In this document: piece after piece, positions 7,980-15,787 of the stretch
Numbering within the stretch: position 1 is the first letter of the stretch
Layout of the letters: each line of letters begins with the position of its first letter
DNA from: Streptomyces sp. YIM 130001
Lineage (GTDB): Bacteria > Actinomycetota > Actinomycetes > Streptomycetales > Streptomycetaceae
DNA: 64,000 nt
Reading direction: 5' to 3'
Assembly: GCF_003574445.1 (NCBI RefSeq)
Contig: NZ_KZ984560.1
Location: 62,001 to 126,000 of the forward strand
Notes under the pieces: model-generated
Told to the model about the DNA's origin: nothing
The model's database searches: none
What the model saw: only the letters and a program-made list of their open reading frames with translations
Program-made: the position numbers and the translations under genes

Positions 7980-8536
7980 GTCTCGCCAAGACCGGCCGCA
8001 ACGTCCTCGGCGTCGCCGTACCCGCGCTGTTCGCGGGCTGGTTCGTCACCACGGTGCTCTCCCAGCACCCGGACCGCGGCTACGACAAGCTGCGGTCGCT
8101 CGACAAGACCGGCACCGGCATCCTGATCCCCAACTGGCGCTTCTTCGCGCCCGTTCCGGCGATGGACGACCAGCACTTCCTCTACCGCCTGGCCAACGAG
8201 GACCGCACGGAGCACACGCCGTGGCGGGCGGTCAACGAGATCCCGCCGCGCAAGACCATCCACGCGTTCTGGTTCCCCGGCCGGCGGGAGGACAAGGCGA
8301 TCTTCGACGTCGCCTCGACCCTGATGTCGAACGCGGCGTCCATGAACCCGCTGACGATCGAGGCCAAGCAGGCCGCGTACGACCTGATCTCGCACTTCGT
8401 GCGCTCGCGCATCACTCCCGACCCCGACTACCCGCTGTTCCAGGTCATGCTGGTCCGCTACCCGGGCTACGACCACAGCGAAGACCCCAAATACGACATG
8501 GTGTTCGAGTACCAACAGGTGGAAGAGCCCGCATGA
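7976..8536 (+). CDS. SdpA-like membrane protein of the RiPP operon
   Basis: 186 aa with one N-terminal membrane helix (VLGVAVPALFAGWFVTTVL). A conserved-looking block follows, NWRFFAPVPAMDDQHFLYRL (about residues 44-63). The NWxFFAPxP-xxD-xxxxYR pattern recalls SdpA-type proteins, which travel with SdpB/HTTM partners, and such a partner is encoded two genes upstream. A joint role in precursor maturation or secretion is inferred. It is coupled by ATGA to the genes before and after. Confidence 0.6.
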   Translation: MSLAKTGRNVLGVAVPALFAGWFVTTVLSQHPDRGYDKLRSLDKTGTGILIPNWRFFAPVPAMDDQHFLYRLANEDRTEHTPWRAVNEIPPRKTIHAFWFPGRREDKAIFDVASTLMSNAASMNPLTIEAKQAAYDLISHFVRSRITPDPDYPLFQVMLVRYPGYDHSEDPKYDMVFEYQQVEEPA

Positions 8537-9252
8537 GTACCCAAGGTGTGCAGTACGGACCAGAGGTCGCCTCGGTCTACGACACGATGATCGGCGCCGC
8601 GATGCCCACCGAGAGCACGGTGGAGATCCTGCGGCCGGTCGTCACCGGCAAGGACGTGCTCGAGGTCGGTGTGGGGACCGGGCGGATCGCCGGTCCGGTC
8701 GCCCCGTTGACCCGCTCGTTCACCGGCATCGACAACTCGCCCGACATGCTCGCCGTGCTGCGGAGCAAGAACCTCGGCGCCGACCATGTCACCTTCCTCC
8801 AGGCCGACTTCCGCTCCCCCTTCGCCACCGACCGCAGCTTCGACGTCGCGTACTCGACGATGGGTTCGCTGGCCTGCGTCGGCAGCCGGGCGGAGCTGGT
8901 GACCGCCCTCGAGCACATCGCGGAGCGACTGCGGCCGGGATCCCCGCTCTGGCTCGAGTACTACGCCCGCGACATCTACCTGAACCTCGCGGCGGCCGGG
9001 CAGTTCTCCGCGGCCGATCCGGAGGGCCGCGAGGTCGAGTTCACGGTGCGCCTCGACGAGGCCACCGAGGTGCTCACCATGGGCACGAGGCTCGCCTCCG
9101 AACCCGGCCGGCAGGTCGAGTTCGACGAGAGCGTGCTGCTGCTGCCCGTCGAGGACGTCGAGAAGTGCCTGGCCGAGGCCGGGTTCACCGAGGTCCGCTT
9201 CCTGAGCGGTCAGGGCATGCCCTACGACTGGTTCACCGCACAGAGGCCGTGA
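8533..9252 (+). CDS. SAM-dependent methyltransferase of the RiPP operon
   Basis: 239 aa. SAM-binding motif I is VLEVGVGTGR (about residues 42-51), followed by GIDNSPDMLAVL and FDVAYSTMGSLACV. The fold is class I. Linaridins such as cypemycin carry N-terminal dimethylation made by a methyltransferase in the cluster, and this gene is the natural candidate for that step. The C-terminus reads FLSGQGMPYDWFTAQ, not diagnostic by itself. It overlaps the preceding gene by ATGA. Confidence 0.78.
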   Translation: MSTQGVQYGPEVASVYDTMIGAAMPTESTVEILRPVVTGKDVLEVGVGTGRIAGPVAPLTRSFTGIDNSPDMLAVLRSKNLGADHVTFLQADFRSPFATDRSFDVAYSTMGSLACVGSRAELVTALEHIAERLRPGSPLWLEYYARDIYLNLAAAGQFSAADPEGREVEFTVRLDEATEVLTMGTRLASEPGRQVEFDESVLLLPVEDVEKCLAEAGFTEVRFLSGQGMPYDWFTAQRP

Positions 9253-9254
9253 CG

Positions 9255-9428
9255 ATGATGACCGACAGCCGAATCGCCTGGTTCCTCGGCGTCTTCCTGC
9301 TCTCGCTGCCCCTGCTGCTCGCGGCGTTCAAGGGGGAGGGCCGGATCACCCGGCACGTACTGGCCCGCAGCCTGGGCACGGCGGCAGCCATCGGAGTGGC
9401 CAACGCGCTGCTGTGGGGGCACGCCTAG
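9255..9428 (+). CDS. 57-aa small membrane protein of the RiPP operon
   Basis: Two hydrophobic segments (WFLGVFLLSLPLLLAAF and SLGTAAAIGVANALLWG) are separated by a short basic loop with KGEGR. AGAGG lies seven bases before the ATG at 9255; a GTG at 9249 overlapping the upstream stop is an alternative that adds two residues. Small two-helix proteins of unknown role occur in other linaridin clusters. It may be an assembly, immunity or transport subunit; the sequence does not say which. Confidence 0.6.
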   Translation: MMTDSRIAWFLGVFLLSLPLLLAAFKGEGRITRHVLARSLGTAAAIGVANALLWGHA

Positions 9429-9501
9429 CGAGGTCGTTGCCCGCTGATCCGACGCAGACCCGCCGACCCCGTCGGCCCGACCAGGTCAAATCGAGGACGG
9501 A

Positions 9502-11256
9502 ATGAACATTCGCGCCATCGTGTCCCGGCACCGAGTGCTGCTCGGCGTAGGCATCGCCCTGGGCCTGGTCGGGACCGCCACCACACTCGCCCAGCCCCTG
9601 CTGATCGGCGAACTCATCGAGGCCGTCGCGCTCGACGAGTCGCTGGTGTGGCCGATCGCGCTCATCGCCGGGCTGTTCGTCGCCGACGCGTTCCTGGGCG
9701 CGACGCACTTCTATCTGATCGGCCGCGCGGGCGAGAACATCGTCCTGGACATGCGCACCACGCTCACCGGCCGGCTGCTGCACTCGAAGGTCCAGGAGTT
9801 CCACCGGCTCGAGCACGGTGACGTGTTCACCCGCACCGTGGCGGACACCTCGCTCGCCCGGATCGCGCTGTCCTCGTCGGTGGCGCAGCTGGTGACGTCG
9901 AGCTTCATGGTGGTCGGCTGCGTCGTGGCGATGGCGTGGATCGACTGGCGGCTGCTGCTCATCACGTTCGTCTGCCTCGGTGTCGCGTCGACCGGCGCGC
10001 TGATGCTGGCCCGCGCGGTGCGCGCGGCCGCCGTGACGAACCGGGAGGACACCTCCAACTTCGGTTCGGCACTGGCCCGCATCCTGAGCTCGCTGACCAC
10101 GGTCAAGGCGTCGCGCGCCGAGGACCGCGAGGCGGAGCTGGTGCACGTCGTCGCCAAGGACGCCTGCGCGAGCGGCATCAAGGTCACCAAGATCTCCGCG
10201 ATGCTGATGCCCTCGATGAACGTGGGTACCCAGGTCTCCCTCGCCGTGGTGATCGCCTGGGGCATGGCCCGTACGGCCACGGGTGACCTTCCGGTCGAGG
10301 ATCTGACGGCGTTCATCATGTACCTCTTCTATCTGGTGTCGCCGCTGGTGATGCTCTTCATGTCGCTCGGCGAACTGCAGCAGGGCAGGGCGGCGATCGA
10401 CCGGGTGAAGGAGCTGGCCGAGATCGGTCAGGAGAACGACCCCGCGGACACGGCGGCGGCGCGGGCGATGTACGTGGGTGACGGATACCCGGGCGCGGCC
10501 GTGGAGTTCAACCAGGTGACGTTCGGCTACTCGCCGGAGGCCGGACCGGCGCTCAACGAGGTGTCGTTCGGTCTGCCGGCCACCGGCGTGACCGCGATCG
10601 TCGGGCCGTCCGGTGCGGGCAAGACCACGCTCTTCCAGCTGATCGAGCGCTTCTACACGCCGGACCAGGGCGTCGTACGCGTCGCCGGCCGGCCGACCAC
10701 GCACTGGCCGCTCGAACAACTCCGGGCCAGGATCGGCCTGGTGGAGCAGGACAGCCCGCTGCTGCGCGGCACGCTCCGGGAGAACCTGACGTACGCCAGT
10801 CCCGACGCGTCCTACGAACGCATCGCGACGGCGCTGCAGATGGCACACCTCAGCGATGTCGTCGCCGGCCTCCCGCACGGTCTGGACACCGAGCTGGGCG
10901 AGGGCGGCGTCGGACTCTCCGGCGGGCAGCGGCAGCGGCTCGCGATCGCCCGCGCCCTGCTCACCCAGCCCGAGGTGCTGCTGCTCGACGAGGCGACCTC
11001 GCACCTCGACTCGGACTCCGAGGCGGCGCTGCGCCAGGCGATCACCACCATCGGCAGGAGCTGCCAGGTCCTGACGATCGCGCACCGCATCTCCACCGTC
11101 AGGGACGCGGACATGATCATCGTTCTGGAGAACGGCAGCATCCGGGCCTGGGGCGACCACGACTATCTGATGGCGTCGGACGAGACCTACCACCGTCTCG
11201 CCACGCACCAGCTGTCCGCCTCGATGGTCTCCGCACCCGCCGAGGTGCCGGGATGA
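9502..11256 (+). CDS. ABC exporter (fused membrane and ATPase domains)
   Basis: 584 aa. Residues 1-300 form a six-helix type-1 exporter domain and residues 335-575 the ATPase. Walker A is GPSGAGKTT (about 367), Q-loop LVEQDSPLLRG, signature LSGGQRQRLAIARALL (about 472), Walker B VLLLDEATSHLD and H-loop AHRISTV. No N-terminal C39 peptidase domain is present, so leader removal must be done by another protein. GAGGACGGA precedes the ATG closely. As the only transporter in the operon it probably exports the mature peptide and gives self-protection. The stop overlaps the flavoprotein gene. Confidence 0.88.
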   Translation: MNIRAIVSRHRVLLGVGIALGLVGTATTLAQPLLIGELIEAVALDESLVWPIALIAGLFVADAFLGATHFYLIGRAGENIVLDMRTTLTGRLLHSKVQEFHRLEHGDVFTRTVADTSLARIALSSSVAQLVTSSFMVVGCVVAMAWIDWRLLLITFVCLGVASTGALMLARAVRAAAVTNREDTSNFGSALARILSSLTTVKASRAEDREAELVHVVAKDACASGIKVTKISAMLMPSMNVGTQVSLAVVIAWGMARTATGDLPVEDLTAFIMYLFYLVSPLVMLFMSLGELQQGRAAIDRVKELAEIGQENDPADTAAARAMYVGDGYPGAAVEFNQVTFGYSPEAGPALNEVSFGLPATGVTAIVGPSGAGKTTLFQLIERFYTPDQGVVRVAGRPTTHWPLEQLRARIGLVEQDSPLLRGTLRENLTYASPDASYERIATALQMAHLSDVVAGLPHGLDTELGEGGVGLSGGQRQRLAIARALLTQPEVLLLDEATSHLDSDSEAALRQAITTIGRSCQVLTIAHRISTVRDADMIIVLENGSIRAWGDHDYLMASDETYHRLATHQLSASMVSAPAEVPG

Positions 11257-12719
11257 GCCGGCCGGACGCCGCGGTCGTCGGCACCGGGCCGAACGGACTC
11301 GCCGCCGCCGTCACGCTGGCCAGGGCGGGGCTGCGGGTGGAGCTCCACGAGCAGGCCGACACCATCGGCGGAGGTCTGCGGACCCGGGCGCTCTTCGACT
11401 CCGACGTCGTGCACGACATCTGCGCCGCCGTGCATCCGATGGCCGCGGCCTCCGCGTTCTTCCGGGAGTTCGACCTGTCCGCGCGCGGCGTGCGGCTGCT
11501 GCAGCCGCCCGTCGCGTACGCCCACCCGCTGCCCGGGGGCCGCGCCGCCGCCGCGTACACCGATCTCGCGCGCACCGCGGCGGGACTCGGCCGCGACGAG
11601 CAGCGCTGGCTGCGCCTGATAGCTCCGCTGGTCGAGCACAGTTCGGGAGTCGTCGACCTGATCCTGTCCGGGCAGCGGGCGCTGCCGCCCGACCCGGTGG
11701 CCGCCCTGCGGCTCGCGCCCCGCGTCCTCGCGTACGCGGGCGGCAGGTCCCCGCTGGTCACCGAGGAGGCCGCGGCGCTGCTCACGGGCGTGGCCGCGCA
11801 CGGGGTCGGCAAGCTGCCCTCGCTCGCGTCCGCCGCGGTGGGCCTGCTGCTCGGGCATCTGGCGCACTCCACCGGCTGGCCGCTGCCGCAAGGCGGCAGT
11901 GCCCGGATCGCCGAGGCGATGGCCGACGACATCCGGGCGCACGGCGGCGTCCTGCACACCGGCAGCCGGATCGACTCGCTGGCGGAACTGGACGGCGTGC
12001 CGCTGGTGTTCTGCGACACCAGCGCCAAGGGGCTGCTCGCCCTGGGCGGCGACCGGCTGCCCGCCGGCTACCGGCGTGCCCTCGGACGCTTCCGGTACGG
12101 GCCGGGCGCGGCCAAGGCCGACTTCCTGGTGAACGCCCCGATCCCGTGGACCAACCCGGTGGTCGGTGAGGCCGGAACCGTCCATCTCGGCGGCACCCAG
12201 GACGAGATGCGCCGCACCGAGACCGCGAACGCCCGCGGCGTCGCCTCCGACCGCCCGTTCGTGCTTCTCGTGGACCCGGCCGTGACCGACCCGGCTCGCG
12301 CCACGGCCGACGGCAAACGGCCGGTGTGGGCGTACGCGCACGTGCCGGCCGGCGACACCCGCGATCCGCTGGACATGATCCGGCGGCAGATCGAGCGGTA
12401 CGCACCCGGCTTCACGGACACCATCGTCGCCCAACGGGCCATCCCGGCAGCCGAGTTGGAGACGTACAACCCCAACTACGTGGGCGGTGACATCGGCGCG
12501 GGGGCCATGACGGTGCGGCAGTCGCTGCTGCGGCCCGTGCCGCGCTGGAACCCGTACCGCACGCCGCTGCCCGGGGTCTATCTCTGTTCGGCGTCCACAC
12601 CGCCGGGCCCCAGCGTGCACGGCATGTCCGGCTATCTGGCGGCCTGTTCGGCGCTGCGTGCGCGGCACGGGCTCACCCCGCCCTTACTCGCGCCCGAAAG
12701 ATCCACCAGCAAGGCATGA
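11253..12719 (+). CDS. phytoene-desaturase-like FAD-dependent oxidoreductase
   Basis: 488 aa. The N-terminal dinucleotide fold reads AAVVGTGPNGLAAAVTLA, with the acidic ribose contact and GGGLRT characteristic of the phytoene desaturase/amine oxidase group. The C-terminal flavin motif GVYLCSASTPPGPSVHGMSG is intact. It is coupled (ATGA) to the exporter, so it belongs to the RiPP operon. A flavin enzyme could desaturate or epimerise residues in a Ser/Thr/Cys-poor core, where dehydration is hardly possible; this is inference. Two hairpins follow its stop. Confidence 0.75.
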   Translation: MSRPDAAVVGTGPNGLAAAVTLARAGLRVELHEQADTIGGGLRTRALFDSDVVHDICAAVHPMAAASAFFREFDLSARGVRLLQPPVAYAHPLPGGRAAAAYTDLARTAAGLGRDEQRWLRLIAPLVEHSSGVVDLILSGQRALPPDPVAALRLAPRVLAYAGGRSPLVTEEAAALLTGVAAHGVGKLPSLASAAVGLLLGHLAHSTGWPLPQGGSARIAEAMADDIRAHGGVLHTGSRIDSLAELDGVPLVFCDTSAKGLLALGGDRLPAGYRRALGRFRYGPGAAKADFLVNAPIPWTNPVVGEAGTVHLGGTQDEMRRTETANARGVASDRPFVLLVDPAVTDPARATADGKRPVWAYAHVPAGDTRDPLDMIRRQIERYAPGFTDTIVAQRAIPAAELETYNPNYVGGDIGAGAMTVRQSLLRPVPRWNPYRTPLPGVYLCSASTPPGPSVHGMSGYLAACSALRARHGLTPPLLAPERSTSKA

Positions 12720-12742
12720 GCCCGTTACGGGCGACCAAGACT

Positions 12743-12769
12743 CTGGTCGGCGGAATGTCCGCCGACCAG
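12743..12769 (+). terminator. terminator hairpin 1 after the linaridin-like operon
   Basis: CTGGTCGGCGGA (12743-12754) pairs perfectly with 12758-12769 across a three-base loop, 23 bases after the flavoprotein stop. It marks the end of the RiPP transcription unit. Confidence 0.7.
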
Positions 12770-12772
12770 CAG

Positions 12773-12795
12773 CCGCCCGGAATTCCACCGGGCGG
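12773..12795 (+). terminator. terminator hairpin 2 after the linaridin-like operon
   Basis: CCGCCCGG (12773-12780) pairs with CCGGGCGG (12788-12795) over a seven-base loop, three bases after hairpin 1. It ends 30 bases before the next start codon, so it may also influence expression of the small gene at 12826. Confidence 0.5.
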
Positions 12796-12825
12796 TGCAC
12801 TGCAGCACAGCGGAAGGAGCACATC

Positions 12826-12999
12826 GTGGCCAGCATCGACAGCAACGAACTCGACGAGGTTCTCGCGACCACGTTCAAGGAACTCAAGACGGCCGTCAAC
12901 AACTACAACAAGGACTCCATCGCGCTCTACAGCCAAGCGCTGAGCGCGCTGGTCGGTCTCAGGCAGCAGGTCGACGCGCAGGACCGCGCGAAGGCCTGA
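12826..12999 (+). CDS. 57-aa helical protein of unknown function
   Basis: GTG at 12826 follows a near-perfect GGAAGGAG at seven bases, so translation is likely. The product (start VASIDSNELDEVL, end QQVDAQDRAKA) is charged and predicted helical, has no Cys, and lacks a signal peptide or membrane helix. It lies after the RiPP operon's hairpins and 214 bases before the first NRPS-cluster gene. Base use is slightly less GC-rich than its neighbours (NNYNKDSIALYSQ). I do not recognise a family. It could be an accessory protein of either cluster, or a ribosomal peptide in its own right. Confidence 0.6.
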   Translation: MASIDSNELDEVLATTFKELKTAVNNYNKDSIALYSQALSALVGLRQQVDAQDRAKA

Positions 13000-13213
13000 C
13001 GGGCCTGAGCGCGTCGGCGGCCCTCCCGTCCCCCGGCGCGCGGTGAGGTGACCGGAGCCGTGCGGCAGCGGTCGGCAACGACCGTGGATCTCCCCCTCCG
13101 TACGGCTCCGGCATCCCCTCCCAGCACTCCACCCGACGACGGCACGTGGTGCCTCGGCGACGACGACTACCGGCACAGGGCGCTCTGTCGCGCCGGTGAG
13201 AAGGCAGGGACGA

Positions 13214-14284
13214 GTGACCGATCAAGCCGCCGGGCCGCGCTCCGCACCGGCCGACTCCCCCGTTCCCGGCCGCCGCACCGCGCTCGGGATCCGCAGCACG
13301 GCCTGGTACCTGCCGGAGCGTGTGCTCCCGGTCGACCGGGTGCGTACGCGTGACGAGAGCGAACGGACCACCCGGGACGGGCTCGGCATCGACACGGTGC
13401 GCGCCGACGACGCCGCGAGCGCGGTGGACCTGGCGGAGCGGGCCGCCCGCCGGGCTCTCGACCGGGCGGGCCTGGCGGCCCGTGACCTGGACGCGCTGAT
13501 CATGATCGAGTCGCGTGCCACCGAGACGCTCCTCAGCTCGGAGACGACCCTGCTCCAGGAACGGCTCGGCGCCGACGACGCCACCGTGTTCTCGGTCGGC
13601 GGCCTCGGCTGCGTCTCCGTGACGCCGGCCCTGCTCGCCGCGCGTGGACTCCTGGCCTCCGACCCGGACATGAACCGGATCCTGATCGTGCACGGCAGCA
13701 AGCCGGCCGCAGCGGTCCGCTACCGCCATCCCGTCACGGTGAACGGCGACGGCGGACAGGCCCTCCTCGTCACCCGCGAGGCACCGGTACGGGTCACCGA
13801 CATCGTCCAGCGGACCAACGGCCGGTACTGGGACCTCTTCCACGTCGACTACCGCGACCGGCCCACCTCCCAGTGGCGCGAGACCTGCACGGACCCCGGC
13901 GTCTACTCCTTCCGCCTGGCGATGGAGACCCGCAGCCGTCTGACGAAGCTGCTCGACGAGCTCCTCGACCGCAACGGCCTCGCCCGGACGGACATCGACG
14001 GATACGTCAGCCAGAACCTGTCCACCGGCAGCTTCACCTTCACCCAGGACGTCCTGGACGTCGACCTGCTGCCGGTCTGCCGGGACAACCTCCGGCGGTA
14101 CGGGCACCTCGGCCCCAACGACGTCTTCCTGAACCTCTACTCCGCCCTCGCACAGGGACAACTCCCGCCGGGCGGCCGCGCCGTACTGATCAATGTGAGC
14201 CCCGTCGCCGCCTGGAGTCTGCTGCTGGTCGAGACGGACCCGGACGGGGACCGGCAGACCGCAGCACTGGAGGACGTGTCGTGA
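13214..14284 (+). CDS. KASIII (FabH)-like condensing or acyl-transfer enzyme
   Basis: 356 aa from the GTG at 13214 (an in-frame GTG at 13196 is possible). The thiolase fold is recognisable and the nucleophile Cys sits in GLGCVS (about residue 132). The FabH His of the HQAN motif is replaced: the segment reads YVSQNLS. The FabH Asn position in YGN is YGHLGPND here. It is therefore not a normal FabH; a Cys with a relocated His is reminiscent of KASIII enzymes that move acyl groups. It heads the cluster and overlaps the ACP gene (GTGA), so its substrate is probably bound to that ACP. KASIII, FkbH and ACP also occur together in tetronate pathways, an alternative role. Confidence 0.75.
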   Translation: MTDQAAGPRSAPADSPVPGRRTALGIRSTAWYLPERVLPVDRVRTRDESERTTRDGLGIDTVRADDAASAVDLAERAARRALDRAGLAARDLDALIMIESRATETLLSSETTLLQERLGADDATVFSVGGLGCVSVTPALLAARGLLASDPDMNRILIVHGSKPAAAVRYRHPVTVNGDGGQALLVTREAPVRVTDIVQRTNGRYWDLFHVDYRDRPTSQWRETCTDPGVYSFRLAMETRSRLTKLLDELLDRNGLARTDIDGYVSQNLSTGSFTFTQDVLDVDLLPVCRDNLRRYGHLGPNDVFLNLYSALAQGQLPPGGRAVLINVSPVAAWSLLLVETDPDGDRQTAALEDVS

Positions 14285-14610
14285 ACGGAACCACCCCAGA
14301 CCTCGGCAGCACCGGAACCGGCACCGCCGGCGCCCTGCCGGACCCCGAGCTGATCACCGAACGGATCACCGGATTCCTGACCGCGTCGCTGCGCGTCAGC
14401 GTCGGGCCCGACGACGACTACTTCGCCCAAGGCCTCGCGAACTCGCTGTTCTCGCTGGAGCTGGTGACCTTCGTCGAGGACACCTTCGGCCTGACGGTCG
14501 AGGTCGAGGACCTGAACCTGGACAGCTTCCGCACCGCACGCCGCGTCACGGACTTCGTGCTCAGCAAGGCCGGACCCGGCACGGGAGAAGCTCATGCCGA
14601 CGCGGTCTGA
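14281..14610 (+). CDS. discrete acyl carrier protein
   Basis: 109 aa. The phosphopantetheine site is in the QGLANSLFSLELV segment (Ser of N-S-L). This replaces the usual D-S-L and matches ACPs of the methoxymalonyl/hydroxymalonyl pathway. It is acidic and helical with an unstructured Gly/Thr-rich N-terminus of about 25 residues. GTG overlaps the KASIII stop; its own stop lies inside the acyl-CoA dehydrogenase gene. It should carry the C3 unit made by the FkbH-like protein while the two dehydrogenases oxidise it. Confidence 0.85.
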   Translation: MNGTTPDLGSTGTGTAGALPDPELITERITGFLTASLRVSVGPDDDYFAQGLANSLFSLELVTFVEDTFGLTVEVEDLNLDSFRTARRVTDFVLSKAGPGTGEAHADAV

Positions 14611-15787
14611 CGAGGCGACCGACGGCGCCGCGGGCACCGAACTGGTCTCAGCAGCACAGGAGTTGGCGCACGAGTCGCGCACCGCGGCCGCCGGCTGGGA
14701 CCGGGACGGCGCCTTACCCGGGCACGTACGCAAGCAGCTGGCCGCGGCCGGTCTCCTCGCGCCCGACCTGCCGCCCGCCTACGGCGGCACCGGTATCGGC
14801 CCGCCGGCGGTCGGTGAGATCGCCGCGGCACTCGGCGGCGTGTGCAGTGCGCTGCGCGGGCTGTTCACCGTGCAGGGCATGGTGGCGGCCGCCCTGGCCC
14901 GCTGGGGCACCCCCGAACAACGGGCGACCTGGCTACCGCAGTTGGCCGCCGGCGAACTGACCGCCGCCTTCGCCGCGACCGAGGCGGACGCGGGCAGCGC
15001 GCTCGGCTCGGTGGAGACCCGGATCGAACCGGCGGACGACGGACTGGTCACGGTCGACGGACGCAAACGCTGGGTCACCTTCGGCGCGGACGCCGGCCTG
15101 CTCCTGGTCCTCGGCACCACCGGCGGCAGACCGTCCGCGGTACTGGTGGAGAGCGACCGGCCCGGCATCACCCGCGAAGAGGTGCACGGCCAGCTCGGCA
15201 TGCGGGCCGCACACATCGCCCATCTGACACTGGACGGCGTACGGGTGCCGCGCAGCCACCTGGTGGCGCCCGCCGGAGCCGGACTCTCGCACGTCGCGGG
15301 CACCGCGCTCGACCACGGGCGGTTCACCGTCGCCTGGGGCTGCGTCGGGATGGCCGAGGCCTGCGTCGAGGACGCCGCCACACATGCCGCACGCCGGCGC
15401 CAGGGCGAAGTCGTCCTGGGCGACCACCAGTTGGTGCGGTCGCTCCTCGCGACCTCTGCGGTCGCCGCCGCCGGTGCGCGCGAACTCGCCCGCAGCGCCG
15501 CCGCGGCCAGGGCCCCCGGGCCCGGACGCGGGGTGTCGCAGACCCTCGTCGCCAAGTACGCCGCCGCCGCAGCGGCCGCGTCGGCGAGCCGGGACGCCGT
15601 ACAGGTCCTCGGGTCGGCCGGGATCGACCCCGACAGCAGGGCAGGGCGCCACTTCCGGGACGCCAAGGTCATGGAGATCATCGAAGGAGCTCAGCAAGTG
15701 TCCGAACTGCACATAGCCGAGCGGCTGTTGCGCCGCTTCACCGCACCGGCCGCGGACACGGCACGAGTCACGGGGCAGTCGTCGTGA
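14594..15787 (+). CDS. acyl-CoA dehydrogenase-family enzyme (extender-unit pathway)
   Basis: 397 aa, ATG after GGGAGAAG, overlapping the ACP gene by 17 bases. The family layout is visible: N-terminal helical domain, FAATEADAGSALGSVETR with the flavin-contact strand, HLTLDGVRVPRSHLV, and the C-terminal helical domain with QVLGSAGIDPDSRAG-RHFRDAKVMEIIEGAQQV. In methoxymalonyl-ACP (FkbI) and hydroxymalonyl-ACP pathways such a protein oxidises the ACP-bound aldehyde to the acid. It is co-transcribed with the ACP and FkbH-like protein. Confidence 0.82.
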   Translation: MPTRSDEATDGAAGTELVSAAQELAHESRTAAAGWDRDGALPGHVRKQLAAAGLLAPDLPPAYGGTGIGPPAVGEIAAALGGVCSALRGLFTVQGMVAAALARWGTPEQRATWLPQLAAGELTAAFAATEADAGSALGSVETRIEPADDGLVTVDGRKRWVTFGADAGLLLVLGTTGGRPSAVLVESDRPGITREEVHGQLGMRAAHIAHLTLDGVRVPRSHLVAPAGAGLSHVAGTALDHGRFTVAWGCVGMAEACVEDAATHAARRRQGEVVLGDHQLVRSLLATSAVAAAGARELARSAAAARAPGPGRGVSQTLVAKYAAAAAAASASRDAVQVLGSAGIDPDSRAGRHFRDAKVMEIIEGAQQVSELHIAERLLRRFTAPAADTARVTGQSS

